DNA from: Salinimicrobium sp963709775
GTDB taxonomy: Bacteria > Bacteroidota > Bacteroidia > Flavobacteriales > Flavobacteriaceae
Direction: 5' to 3'
Assembly (NCBI GenBank): GCA_963709775.1
Contig: CAVPXS010000007.1
Span: 1 to 64,000 of the forward strand
Length of the DNA: 64,000 nt
The notes under the pieces were generated by a model. It was not told the DNA's origin. It was given only the letters and a program-made list of their open reading frames with translations, and did no database searches. Every line of letters starts with the position of its first letter. The stretch's first letter is position 1. This document shows positions 24,965 to 33,796 of this stretch, piece after piece. The position numbers and the translations under genes are program-made.

Positions 24965-27358
24965 CTAAATCGCATTTTCTTTTTTTAGTTCTTGTACTGC
25001 CAATGGAAGGGTAAAGGAGAATTCAGATCCCTCTCCATATTCACTGCTCACCTCAATTATTCCTCCATGACGATCAATGATCTGCTTGGTTAAATACAGT
25101 CCCAGGCCTAGGCCACTTATTCCTTTTGTATCCTCTGCCCTGTAAAATCTGGTGAATAGTTGTCGTTGTTGTTCCTCGGTTAATCCTATCCCCTTATCCC
25201 TAACCCTTAAAGTCATTTTTTCATTAACCACCTCCAGGTTTATGAATATCTCTTCGGCTTTTGGAGAGTATTTAATGGCATTGGTAATAAGGTTAAGGAT
25301 GGCCTGCTCAATACGTTGCCTGTCACCTCTAATGATAACCGGTTTATTTCCAAGATCTTCAATTACCCGGTGAGACTGTGAAGAGTAAGAAAAGGTTTCA
25401 ATAATATCCCTCAACATTTCCTTTATATCAAAAACCTCAAGGCTAAAATTGAGCTGGCCCGATTCTATTCTTGACATATTTAATAGATCTTCCACGAGGG
25501 TCTGCAGCTTTTCAACCTGGTAAAGGGATTTGTCCACGAACAACTGGGACATTTTATCGGCTTCCTTTTTTGCAAGTACTTGCAAATATCCTTTAATGGT
25601 AGTGAGCGGGGTTTTGAGTTCATGACTTGCAAGAGCAATAAACTCATCTTTTTTCTCACTCAGGGATTTTACCTGTTCAAAAAGTTTTGAGTTATCCAGG
25701 GATACTGCTGCCTGGGCAGCAATATTCACAACCAGCAATTCATGTTCCGCCGTAAACTTCCCGGCTTCAGGATGCCCATAAAGTAGCCCGCCAATCACGC
25801 TTCCCGATTTTGAAACTACCGGAATGGCCAGGTAACTCGCCACCGAAAAATGGCCTTTTGGCATACCTTTAAAAGGTGCATTTTTTCCAAAATCAGCATG
25901 TTTGGTAATATCATCTATCCTCATCACCTTTTTGTCTCTAAAGGTGGGTAAAAATATATCTGTATGCCGCGGCATAGCCATGTTATCAAAGATCTTTCGT
26001 GGTGCCCCCGAAAGAGTAAACAATCTGAATGAATTGCCTTTTTCATCTGAATTGTTATAGAAAAAAGCTCCAAATCCTGCACCGGTGAGGAGAGTGGTAG
26101 CATCGGTAACCCGTTGAAGGATACCCTGCACATCAAGATTTTCTGAAATACTTTTTCCTACTGTATTCAGCGTTTCCAGGTTCTGTATATATTTTTCCAT
26201 CGCCGCCTGGGATTCGATACGAGTAGTGATATCCCGGGCAACTTTTGAAGCTCCTACGATATTGCCACGCGAATCCTTGACAGGGGAAACAGTAATAGAC
26301 ACTGGTATTTCCTTGCCCAATTTATGTTTCCGAATAGTCTCGAAATGTTCAATTTTAATCCCCCGTTTTATTTTACTCAGGATCACATCTTCTTCGCTAA
26401 GACGTTCTTCGGGAATAAGGAGCTTGATGGAGCGACCAATCACCTCCTCTTCGGAATGTCCAAAGATCTCCTGAGCTCCCCTATTCCAGCTGGTAATTAT
26501 TCCCTGCAAGTCTTTACTAATAATTGCATCATCTGAAGATTGCACTATGGCCGACAATATAGCCTGCTTCTCTTCACCCCGTAATTTGTCGGAAATATCC
26601 CGGGCCACCTTTGAGGCTCCTACTATTTTACCAAAAGCGTTTTTTATTGGAGATATCGTTACAGATATAGGTATTTCCCTCCCGGTCTTATGCAGGCGCC
26701 GGGTTTCAAAAGGATCAATTCTTCGACCTTTCTTTATATTGCTTATTATTGCTACCTCCTCCTGCAAGAGATCTTCAGGAATAAGCATGGTGATGGGCTG
26801 GCCCAGAGCTTCCTCTTCGGAATATCCAAAAATTCGTTCTGCACCTTCATTCCAGCTGGTGATCCTCCCATTAAGGTCTTTACTTATCATTGCATCATCT
26901 GAAGACTGCACAATGGCCGAAAGAGTTTCCTTCTTTATGTGGTCTTTCTTTTGTTCGGTAATATCTACAAGGGTATTGTGAGCTCCCAGCAATTCCCCGT
27001 TTGTGTCGAATAATAATCGAGGGAAAACCAGTAAATTTTTGAAGGTTCCGTCGGGACATTCTATACTTATCTCGCTCTTTCCCTCTTCTTTTCCAGATTT
27101 TATAATCCTGGCAATTGGGCTATCCTCCAAAGGCATGGGAGCACCGTCGGGAGAGTACATTTTCCAGGAGCCACACCATGATTCATTTTGCAAATCTGGA
27201 GTTCTGCCCCATAACTCTACGGCAGCTTTATTGAAGTAGGTTAGCCTCCCTTCCACATCACAGGTGCAAACGGCAACCGCAGAATCCTCCAGAAGTTGAC
27301 GGAACGCCACATCCATTCCTCCTGGTCCACCTATACCGGGCTTATTTTTGATCTGCAT
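24965..27358 (-). CDS. Soluble hybrid-sensing histidine kinase (PAS-PAS-PAS-GAF-HisKA-HATPase)
   Basis: A 797-residue kinase from MQIKNKPGIGG. An upstream in-frame ATG at 27430 is possible but gives an untypical start. Domains in order: PAS 1 (FRQLLEDSAVAVCTCDVEGR), PAS 2 and PAS 3, GAF (GISENLDVQGILQRVTDATT to NIAAQAAVSL), HisKA with ALASHELKTPL (His near 579), and HATPase with NLITNAIKYS and GLGLGLYLTKQI. There is no membrane helix, so it senses in the cytosol. PAS 2 and PAS 3 are near-duplicates (both ILSAIVQSSDDA-IISKDL...). It is co-directional with the receiver gene. Confidence 0.9.
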   Translation of the reverse strand: MQIKNKPGIGGPGGMDVAFRQLLEDSAVAVCTCDVEGRLTYFNKAAVELWGRTPDLQNESWCGSWKMYSPDGAPMPLEDSPIARIIKSGKEEGKSEISIECPDGTFKNLLVFPRLLFDTNGELLGAHNTLVDITEQKKDHIKKETLSAIVQSSDDAMISKDLNGRITSWNEGAERIFGYSEEEALGQPITMLIPEDLLQEEVAIISNIKKGRRIDPFETRRLHKTGREIPISVTISPIKNAFGKIVGASKVARDISDKLRGEEKQAILSAIVQSSDDAIISKDLQGIITSWNRGAQEIFGHSEEEVIGRSIKLLIPEERLSEEDVILSKIKRGIKIEHFETIRKHKLGKEIPVSITVSPVKDSRGNIVGASKVARDITTRIESQAAMEKYIQNLETLNTVGKSISENLDVQGILQRVTDATTLLTGAGFGAFFYNNSDEKGNSFRLFTLSGAPRKIFDNMAMPRHTDIFLPTFRDKKVMRIDDITKHADFGKNAPFKGMPKGHFSVASYLAIPVVSKSGSVIGGLLYGHPEAGKFTAEHELLVVNIAAQAAVSLDNSKLFEQVKSLSEKKDEFIALASHELKTPLTTIKGYLQVLAKKEADKMSQLFVDKSLYQVEKLQTLVEDLLNMSRIESGQLNFSLEVFDIKEMLRDIIETFSYSSQSHRVIEDLGNKPVIIRGDRQRIEQAILNLITNAIKYSPKAEEIFINLEVVNEKMTLRVRDKGIGLTEEQQRQLFTRFYRAEDTKGISGLGLGLYLTKQIIDRHGGIIEVSSEYGEGSEFSFTLPLAVQELKKENAI

Positions 27359-27600
27359 CTCTTTTTTATTTATAGGGTGCCAAAAGGGGCAATTTGACCT
27401 CAGATTTTTATAAAGAAAATCTGGTAACAAAAATTAAAGATAAGTTTTACATATACAATTGAGCAGCCAAAAATAAATCTTATAATTCCTTTAACACCAG
27501 TATCAATCTCTGCCCATGGATTAGAAAAAGTGGATTTTGGTCCGCCTAATACCTTTGGCTATGATCGATAATATGTGAGAATTGGAGCAAATGGGCTTTA

Positions 27601-27820
27601 CTGGGCACCTTATGGGTTTCAAAATGTGAAGAAAAACTCACCAACCCGCCGAAAAATTGAGAAAGTACTCTAAAACAAAAAAGCCCTTCCCGAAAACAGA
27701 AAAAGTTTCTCATTGGTTTCTTACAAACCCAGGTAAGGCAGAGACTTACAGCAAAAGAATCAATTAATTTTTATCGATAAGAAAAGCTCCTCATTTAGAA
27801 GAGCTTTTTTCTGCGCTGTA
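27601..27820. repeat. Decayed third copy of the tRNA-Asp island end
   Basis: TGGGCACCTTATGGG (27602-27616), then GTGAAGAAAAA, then AAAACAAAAAAGCCCTTCCC, CTCATTGGTTTCTTACAAACCCAGGTAAG (in shorter matching blocks) and a GAGCTTTTTT hairpin. These appear in the same order as 33401-33625, but with many differences and no tRNA fragment. It looks like the end of an older insertion. Confidence 0.6.
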
Positions 27821-27890
27821 CGAAATAGAATTCTTTTTAAAGGATCGAATAGAGGTAGGCACGTCAAAAGCTCTCCATTAATAGTTTTAG

Positions 27891-28025
27891 CTACTCAAAG
27901 AATATAATAAAGGTAATCAGGAGAGCTGAGACAGCTATTATGGATAGGCTAATCGTTAATATACTTTGCTTAGTCGCTAAATATATCTCTTTGAATTCTT
28001 CGTCCTGTTTAATTAATTCTTTCAT
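27891..28025 (-). CDS. Small single-helix membrane protein near the island edge
   Basis: A 44-residue frame starting MKELIKQDEEFKEIYLATKQ, followed by one strongly hydrophobic helix (ILTISLSIIAVSALLITFII) and ending FFE. The charged amphipathic start plus helix looks like a real small protein. It sits between two island-end repeats. No family recognised. Confidence 0.45.
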   Translation of the reverse strand: MKELIKQDEEFKEIYLATKQSILTISLSIIAVSALLITFIIFFE

Positions 28026-28125
28026 CGAACCTAATGTATCAACAAATATATCTCACAGCGACTTCTCTTAAAATACCTTTTTTGTGGTATTTTTTAAAAA
28101 AAGATTAGACCGGGATGGGAGAATA

Positions 28126-28325
28126 AGAATGATATATAGAAATCGAAAGTGCTACAAAACAAAAAAGCCCTTCCCTCAAAGGGAAAAGCTTCTCATTGGT
28201 TTACTTCTAAACCCAGGTAAGTCAAGGACTTACCACAAACAACACAACTAATCTTTATTGCGAAAAAAAGCTCCCCGATTAGAGGAGCTTCTTTGCAACT
28301 TGCGGTCTGGACGAGACTCGAACTC
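28126..28325. repeat. Left 200-bp direct repeat of the tRNA-Asp island
   Basis: Identical base for base with 33461-33660. It holds two hairpins and ends with the last 23 nt of tRNA-Asp (28303-28325, read on the minus strand). Beyond 28325 the sequence differs from the intact tRNA. Confidence 0.9.
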
Positions 28326-28987
28326 TCTGTCCTAACTTATAGAAATTCAACTCATTACTTCGAATGAGCTGAAATAGCTCTCTTTTTCTTGTGTTATTTA
28401 AATTTAGATTTTAAGTACTATTATTTACCTTTCTACTAATAGCTTTTTTCTTCTTAGAACTCGAAGAATGTTACATTAAATTCAATTTTAATCTCGTTCT
28501 ATGTTATTGTTTAATAAATCTGTAGTCTTCATAACTAGGTTTATTTCTTATATTATCTTTGGTTTCTGATATTTTTTGTTAGTAATAGGTAAATTTGTCA
28601 ACATAGTTTATAGAGAAATCACCTGCGTGAAAACAAAGTTATCTTGTATAAAGTATCTGTTACGTCTTCTAGCAGAATATTGCTAGCTTCGTCTATACTA
28701 GGATAAGTTGCTTCATTTTAAGTTTTTATCTTTTTATGTCATAGTCTTCTCATCTAAATAGCTTATTTTCAGTAAATGAATATCTGCTATCAGGACTACT
28801 GGATATTTCTTCTTTCATTCCCTATGATCTAGTTTGGAGGATTTAGATTTACTTCAATTTTGAAGCTTCTCATTTTCTTGGAATATCTGATTAACAGTAA
28901 CCTCTAGACTAAAAAGAGATATTTAATTATTTTCATGTTATAATTTTTTGATGTACTTCAGATATTAAATTTTTCTGCCTTGATGAA
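28326..28987. other. AT-rich island DNA with no recognised gene
   Basis: Between the left repeat and the lipoprotein gene there are no long frames and no recognised RNA. Stops are dense in all frames. It may be decayed sequence. Confidence 0.5.
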
Positions 28988-30376
28988 CTACTGGATTAAT
29001 TCAACCAAGGAATATTTTCCAATAAATGCTCGATAATCATTGGCATATTCCAATGTTCTTCGTCCATAAAAATATATATTATCACCTACAATATTATAAC
29101 CTTTTATGGAAACCTGTTCGAGATTTACTGATGTAGCCATGATTGTTTCAGGAGAAGTAAAACTGTTATTATTAAAAATTTGAATTCCATCCTGATACTC
29201 TACGAGGTAATTTTGGTTATACTTTAAAATCACTCCAATAGGGGTTTTACTCCATTCGTCCGAAATATAATTTTCAGAGTTAATAGTGGCTTTATAAAAA
29301 GTATTATCACCTGAATAATTTTCTGCTTTATAATACAGGGCATTACCTTCTGTAAATAAGTTAGTATCACGCATTGATATATAATTGTCAGCCACTCGGA
29401 GTATATTATCATTCTTATCAATAATAATATATCCGTCAGTTCGCTGATCATCACAACAATAAGAAGTAAATACAATAATCTTGTTATCTACCTCCGCTAA
29501 AAATGATGCTGTTAGGCTCTCATTTTCTGAATCTTCATCTATCCAAAAAGTAAATGATTTCTCTAATTGTCCAGACAAGTTTAACTTTACTACTTCCATG
29601 GGGTCATCTCCATCATAAGTGGTAGTTACAGGGTTTTTGATGAAATAATAAAATTCTCCAGACTTTATCACATGCGGGATGACATAACCAAAATAATTTG
29701 ATCCTAAACCTCCATAAGTTTCCGCTTGATAATTCCAAATTTCAACTCCTTCGTAGTTATAGGAGTTAACTCCACTTTCAGTACTAAAAACAAAACTATT
29801 TTGATTAAAAATAATTTTAGATATTGGTTTGGAATTAAAGAGTTCTATTTCTTCTAATAGTTCCAAATCGTCAGTAAATTTTACTAGTGAAGTTTTATAT
29901 TTAAAGTCACTATCCTGTGAAACTTTTACCGCATATGTTATATCATTTAATTCATAAGATCCAATAATAGCCGATTCATCATTATTAAAAGGAAGAACTG
30001 CTTCATCACAGTTTTGGCATTCAAATATTTGCTTCAGCTTGTAAAAATAATCCACAAAAATTTCCCTTCCGTTTATTATTAATTTGATCTGACCATGATT
30101 TTCTTCTGGAATTATGTGAGTGACTGAACTACCACTTTTTTTAATAATACTAGCCGGATTTTCACCGTACATTACACTCACATCTACATTTGATGGAATA
30201 TTATCAGATAATTGATACGTGATTTCATCTCCGGGATAGCCATAGTTAGGTTCCATTGAAGTAATTTCGAAATTCTCTATTACTTCCTGGTTCTCTTTGC
30301 TTTCATCTGATTCAGCAGAACAGGAAATTAAGAAGCTAAATAAAATTAGAGAGAAGAAAATTCTAGTTGCTTTCAT
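28988..30376 (-). CDS. Island-encoded lipoprotein with TIG/IPT domain and propeller-like repeats
   Basis: A 462-residue lipoprotein with lipobox FLISCS at residues about 15-20. Residues about 35-115 form an IPT/TIG Ig-like domain (ITSMEPNYGYPGDEITYQL ... VMYGENPASIIKKSG). The rest has repeated short strands (IIGSYELNDITYAVKV, FVFSTESGVNSYNYEG, IIDKNDNIL) suggesting a beta-propeller. CQNC (near 115) and CC (near 308) pairs could form disulfides. No named family recognised. Base composition is more AT-rich than flanking core genes, in line with transfer. Confidence 0.75.
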   Translation of the reverse strand: MKATRIFFSLILFSFLISCSAESDESKENQEVIENFEITSMEPNYGYPGDEITYQLSDNIPSNVDVSVMYGENPASIIKKSGSSVTHIIPEENHGQIKLIINGREIFVDYFYKLKQIFECQNCDEAVLPFNNDESAIIGSYELNDITYAVKVSQDSDFKYKTSLVKFTDDLELLEEIELFNSKPISKIIFNQNSFVFSTESGVNSYNYEGVEIWNYQAETYGGLGSNYFGYVIPHVIKSGEFYYFIKNPVTTTYDGDDPMEVVKLNLSGQLEKSFTFWIDEDSENESLTASFLAEVDNKIIVFTSYCCDDQRTDGYIIIDKNDNILRVADNYISMRDTNLFTEGNALYYKAENYSGDNTFYKATINSENYISDEWSKTPIGVILKYNQNYLVEYQDGIQIFNNNSFTSPETIMATSVNLEQVSIKGYNIVGDNIYFYGRRTLEYANDYRAFIGKYSLVELIQ

Positions 30377-30578
30377 AAACTAGTTAAAATTAGGTTAAAT
30401 AAAAGGAATGATTTTATGATAGCTGTTCCAATGCCCGGTGTTAAAGACACCCGCTCATTTTGATCAGACTAAAGTGTTGTGTAGGGATTGTAAATATAGG
30501 CTTTGTTAAAATACTACAAATATTTTCTTAATGCTTTTTTAAATAAAAAAGAGCGACATCTCTGCCGCCCCCTTTGAT

Positions 30579-30877
30579 TTAATCCTCATACTCCCAATAA
30601 AACTCACCTGCATATTTGTACTCCCCCCGGCAGCACTTAGCTATTGATGAGCTATTGATCCCAGTGAACCTTGAAGCTTCAGATACTGATTTATGGCTTC
30701 TCACAAATTCTCCGTGGAAATAAAACTGGAACACCTTTTTCTTTTGTTTGTCCTCCTCTGGTTTGAAATTTTCAGATAATATGTAGCTCCAGGAATAACC
30801 GGCACAGTTTTTAATTTCACCTAGACAGGCTTTACTTATAGTTTTCTATCTATCCCAGCTGCTTCTGCAGCATCTTA
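30579..30877 (-). pseudogene. Remnant of a NUMOD1-repeat (HNH-type) endonuclease C-terminus
   Basis: The minus strand encodes two NUMOD1-like DNA-binding repeats. The last reads VFQFYFHGEFVRSHKSVSEA, continuing SRFTGINSSSIAKCC and YAGEFYWEYED to a TAA at 30579. The one before reads DAAEAAGIDRK and then, after a one-base loss near 30841-30845, ISKACLGEIKNCAGYSW. The N-terminal nuclease domain is absent. NUMOD1 repeats occur in homing and phage HNH or GIY-YIG endonucleases. The gene is dead here. Confidence 0.65.
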
Positions 30878-31021
30878 CAAAGAAGAATAATAGATAATAA
30901 GCTAGGTGGGGATTATCCCCATAATCCAAAAGGAGTGGGGGTTGAGTGTAGTTTACATTGCAATCACGCTGAAAAAAGAGTTGACGAAAAAATTTCGGAA
31001 TTTTTTTTGGACATCCAAACT

Positions 31022-31708
31022 TTAAATATGGAAAATCTTTGCCAAAAATCCCGTTATAAGAATTGCTCCACCTACCCAGAACGGATATAATATAAAGCCC
31101 AAAAATGATAACGGGCTTAAAATAAATCCAATTGCAATAAAGGAAAATGCAAAGATTAAAAATAATTTAACCAAGCCTATTCCTTCTTTTCCATTACTAA
31201 TGGTCTTTGTAGCAGAATTAGAGGTGGCTGGATTTCTAAAATAACTGAATTCTTCCTGATTATAACTTAAGCTCTCCTCTAATGACTGAAAAGATGAATC
31301 TGATTCTTCAAAATATTCATCATTATGAATTTCAATAGATGGTGATATTTGCTCATTTTGATGTCTGATTTCTTCCTCTCTTACCCATGGCAATTCAACT
31401 GTTGCATTACCTGCATAATCTCCCTTTAATTGGATAGCTATCCTAACAGGTGCACCTGGTGCAAATGTGTCCTTAGGAAGCTTATCAGTTGTTAGCTGAT
31501 TCTCCCAAATGATTGCTGAACCTGTATTCCCTTTGTCGGTCTTAACAGTTGCAATATAGAACACCTTCTGATTGGAGTTGGTCTGTGGTCTATCCATGTT
31601 GATGCTCATGATCTTTGCGGAAACTAATCCTTCTACTTTGGCAGTATCATCATCAAATACTGTAACTCTGATGTTGCCTTTGGTCTCTTGGTCTACAATT
31701 TGTCTCAT
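31022..31708 (-). CDS. Hypothetical membrane protein with an OB-like N-terminal domain
   Basis: A 228-residue protein. Residues 1-110 have a strand pattern like a small beta barrel (IRVTVFDDDTAKVEGLVSAK, VFYIATVKTDKGNTGSAIIW, GAPVRIAIQLKGDYAGNATVEL). An acidic low-complexity linker follows, then two C-terminal helices (LVKLFLIFAFSFIAIGFIL and FLGFILYPFWVGGAILITGFL). Not recognised. It lies 10 bp downstream of the next gene on the same strand, so the two are probably one unit. Confidence 0.6.
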   Translation of the reverse strand: MRQIVDQETKGNIRVTVFDDDTAKVEGLVSAKIMSINMDRPQTNSNQKVFYIATVKTDKGNTGSAIIWENQLTTDKLPKDTFAPGAPVRIAIQLKGDYAGNATVELPWVREEEIRHQNEQISPSIEIHNDEYFEESDSSFQSLEESLSYNQEEFSYFRNPATSNSATKTISNGKEGIGLVKLFLIFAFSFIAIGFILSPLSFLGFILYPFWVGGAILITGFLAKIFHI

Positions 31709-31717
31709 AGTTATGTT

Positions 31718-32113
31718 CTAAAAAGGTAAACCATTTTCCCCACCAAGTAATTTTTTATTTCGACATTCTTGTATTATGAACCTTTTAGTGGATTCTTCAT
31801 GAATAACATATCGAATTATAACTTCACCACTTTCAGGATTATTAAAATTATATGCCTTAGCAGTAGGAAAACAAAATTTACATGTTGTAGGCTCTACCTC
31901 TAAAGATGAATAACCTTCATTCTTTATTTTTAAAATAACTTTCTCCATTTCTTCAGTAAATTCCGCCTTACAAGTTTCATTATATAGGCCATCAGATGAT
32001 AATGATTGGAGGGCAGAGGTTTCCAAATATTGAAGAGTGCTAATTACAGCAGACTGTAGAACTCTGTAATTTTTATCATATTTACAATTAAGATAAACAT
32101 TCTTTAATTTCAT
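31718..32113 (-). CDS. Hypothetical island protein with a CKFC motif
   Basis: A 131-residue product from MKLKNVYLNC; an upstream in-frame ATG at 32146 would add 11 residues. It is soluble and mixed alpha/beta with cysteines at NCKYD, TCKAE, TCKFCF and QECRN. The CKFC pair could bind a metal. No family recognised. It precedes the OB-like membrane protein gene by about 9 bp. Confidence 0.55.
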   Translation of the reverse strand: MKLKNVYLNCKYDKNYRVLQSAVISTLQYLETSALQSLSSDGLYNETCKAEFTEEMEKVILKIKNEGYSSLEVEPTTCKFCFPTAKAYNFNNPESGEVIIRYVIHEESTKRFIIQECRNKKLLGGENGLPF

Positions 32114-32202
32114 TAAAATTTGAATTGAATTATTAAAAATAGGCAAATATGTCTATTAAATAAAGTTGATGCTCCACGAATTTTAATCTGTGGAATATCC
32201 AA

Positions 32203-32428
32203 ATGAAAAAGATTTTTTAATAGCTTTTGGTAAAAACCTCAGAAGGTCAGAAAATCTCAAGAATTTACTCTAGCACAACTAGCAAACCACCTCGACGTAG
32301 AAATTTCCCAAATTAGTAGAATTGAAAGGGGAATAATAAATACATCTGTAGGAAACCTGTTCTTTATTTCTCAAGCATTAAAAGTTGATATTCAAAAACT
32401 TGTGGATTTTGACTCCTGCAATAGATAA
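32203..32428 (+). pseudogene. XRE-family HTH regulator, frameshifted
   Basis: One frame reads FLIAFGKNLRR. After a one-base loss near 32246 the next frame reads SQEFTLAQLANHLDVEISQI, continuing SRIERGIINTSVGNLFFISQ and ALKVDIQKLVDF to a TAA at 32426-32428. Joined, these make a typical XRE DNA-binding domain with the SRIERG turn. The start region is also out of frame. It is probably the former regulator of the island. Confidence 0.7.
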
Positions 32429-32840
32429 CTCTTGTCTCTTTCAGAGTTTCAACTCGATTCTATGAAAAAAAAGCAACAGGTTTTCTCTGAAAAACTTGAC
32501 GTCAACTTGTCAACTTTCTGACGTGCTCGATCCGCACTTTCACAGCTGTACAAAAATCCATAATAAATTTTCACCTGGAGCTCCAAATCAATAATTAGTT
32601 ATGGTAAGGAAAGGGATGATCATTGGTTAATAAGTACTTAAAAACTCCCTTCCTTAATTAACTTTTTAATTCAGGGTTACACCTTATTTTTGATGAGTAT
32701 AGTAAGTATAATAATAGGGTGATTAGACAAAAATGTTAAATTTTTCAAAATAAAAGTTTTCAGCCTTTCCTTTTTTACTTTCGTTGTTATAGTTAATCAA
32801 GAAAAGAAGTAGAACCTTAATAAATTAAAATTATGCGAAG
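32429..32840. other. Island intergenic stretch, no gene recognised
   Basis: There are no supported frames in this stretch. A TACTTTCG near 32783, close to TAnnTTTG, may be the promoter of the short unit that follows. Confidence 0.35.
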
Positions 32841-33030
32841 ATGAAATTAAGAGTATGTGTATTAAACACAAAGAACCCAAGTTCTCCAGGAGGAAAGGGT
32901 TCAATTTGAAGGCGATGATCCCGCTGTTTAAGCTCGGTTGGGATATCATCAGGTATATTATCGAAAACCTAAGATAGATATACCAGTTTTAGAGAAAAGG
33001 GTTCCGTTTTGCCGACGGGACCTTTTTTTT
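32841..33030 (+). ncRNA. Short transcription unit with two tiny ORFs and a strong terminator
   Basis: A frame at 32841 encodes 22 residues (MKLRVCVLNTKNPSSPGG...). A second at about 32915 encodes 20 residues (MIPLFKLGWDIIRYIIENLR), amphipathic in character. Directly after them an intrinsic terminator is present: GGTTCCGT (33000-33007), 7-base loop, ACGGGACC (33015-33022) and eight Ts. It may be a small RNA or a micropeptide gene; neither is recognised. Confidence 0.4.
33000..33030 (+). terminator. Intrinsic terminator in the island
   Basis: An 8-bp stem (one G-T pair), a 7-base loop and eight consecutive Ts at 33023-33030. It is a strong and well-preserved signal in a region otherwise full of decay. 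Confidence 0.85.
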
Positions 33031-33380
33031 ATTTCCATACAAAGTAACTGTAATTTTGCATATGTACAAAATTTTGTTGGTAACAAATGTTATAATATAT
33101 GCGCAAATATTCCAAGTTATACGATTATTTCAGCGGTTCTGGTGGTTTGTCAGAAGGTTTCCGGAATAATCCCGTAATCACTTGACGTTCTATTAGCAGG
33201 CCCACCTTATCCCATTTTCTATCGCTGGATCTCTGCTTAACTAGATCAAAAGAAGATTACGCAAAGAAAGAGATATACAACAATATAGTTTTATCCTTCT
33301 ATGTGGTCCCAATCTTTATAACCTCTTTCGTATTAGTTTTATCGCGTTAAAATTCTTCGCAATTTGTAAAATAAATAATC

Positions 33381-33421
33381 TTGGGGCACCTGATATATTT
33401 TGGGGCACCTTATGGGGCACC
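33381..33421. repeat. Three GGGGCACC direct repeats beside the island end
   Basis: GGGGCACC starts at 33383, 33402 and 33414. They lie 40-80 bp from the 200-bp repeat, on the island side. They could be arm-type sites of the lost recombinase. A decayed version is at 27602-27616. Confidence 0.55.
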
Positions 33422-33460
33422 AGAAAGTGAAGAAAAAGTTGACAATTTGACGAAAAGGAG

Positions 33461-33660
33461 AGAATGATATATAGAAATCGAAAGTGCTACAAAACAAAAA
33501 AGCCCTTCCCTCAAAGGGAAAAGCTTCTCATTGGTTTACTTCTAAACCCAGGTAAGTCAAGGACTTACCACAAACAACACAACTAATCTTTATTGCGAAA
33601 AAAAGCTCCCCGATTAGAGGAGCTTCTTTGCAACTTGCGGTCTGGACGAGACTCGAACTC
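33461..33660. repeat. Right 200-bp direct repeat of the tRNA-Asp island
   Basis: Identical to 28126-28325. It covers the 3' 23 nt of the intact tRNA-Asp gene and 177 bp downstream of it, including the tRNA terminator. Confidence 0.9.
33603..33625 (-). terminator. Terminator downstream of tRNA-Asp
   Basis: AAGCTCC and GGAGCTT (33603-33609, 33619-33625) form a stem. On the minus strand it is followed by a T run. It is duplicated in the left repeat. Confidence 0.75.
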
Positions 33661-33711
33661 GCGACCCCCTGCGTGACAGGCAGGTATTCTAACCAACTGA
33701 ACTACCAGACC
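33638..33711 (-). tRNA. tRNA-Asp (GTC)
   Basis: A 74-nt tRNA on the minus strand. The acceptor stem GGTCTGG pairs with CCAGACC, and the discriminator is G. The D arm contains AGTTGGTTAGA. The anticodon stem CCTGC/GCAGG encloses loop CTGTCAC, giving anticodon GTC. The T loop is TTCGAGT. CCA is not encoded. Its 3' end is the target of the island. Confidence 0.95.
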
Positions 33712-33796
33712 GTTGCTTGATTGCGAGGGCAAATATACAGCACATTTTAAATTCAGCAAACCTTTTTTAAAATTATTTGAAAGTATTTTTTCATTT

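Larger units (their letters stand above)
28126..33660. mobile_element. Genomic island at tRNA-Asp, flanked by 200-bp perfect repeats, integrase lost
   Basis: One period is 5,335 bp, AT-rich, and bounded by identical repeats that include the tRNA 3' end, as expected for tRNA-targeted tyrosine recombinases. Contents: a TIG lipoprotein, a NUMOD1 endonuclease remnant, two unknown proteins, a broken XRE regulator and a short terminated transcription unit. No integrase or relaxase gene is present, so it appears immobile or dependent on a helper. Three GGGGCACC repeats lie next to the tRNA-side end. Confidence 0.8.

Noticed and set aside
32938..33177. 79-codon frame in the island
   Set aside because: It spans a strong terminator and has no recognisable domain; better explained as non-coding.
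27430..33720. CRISPR array or phage structural genes in the island
   Set aside because: No short regularly spaced repeats and no phage-like proteins; only att-type repeats and tRNA fragments are seen.
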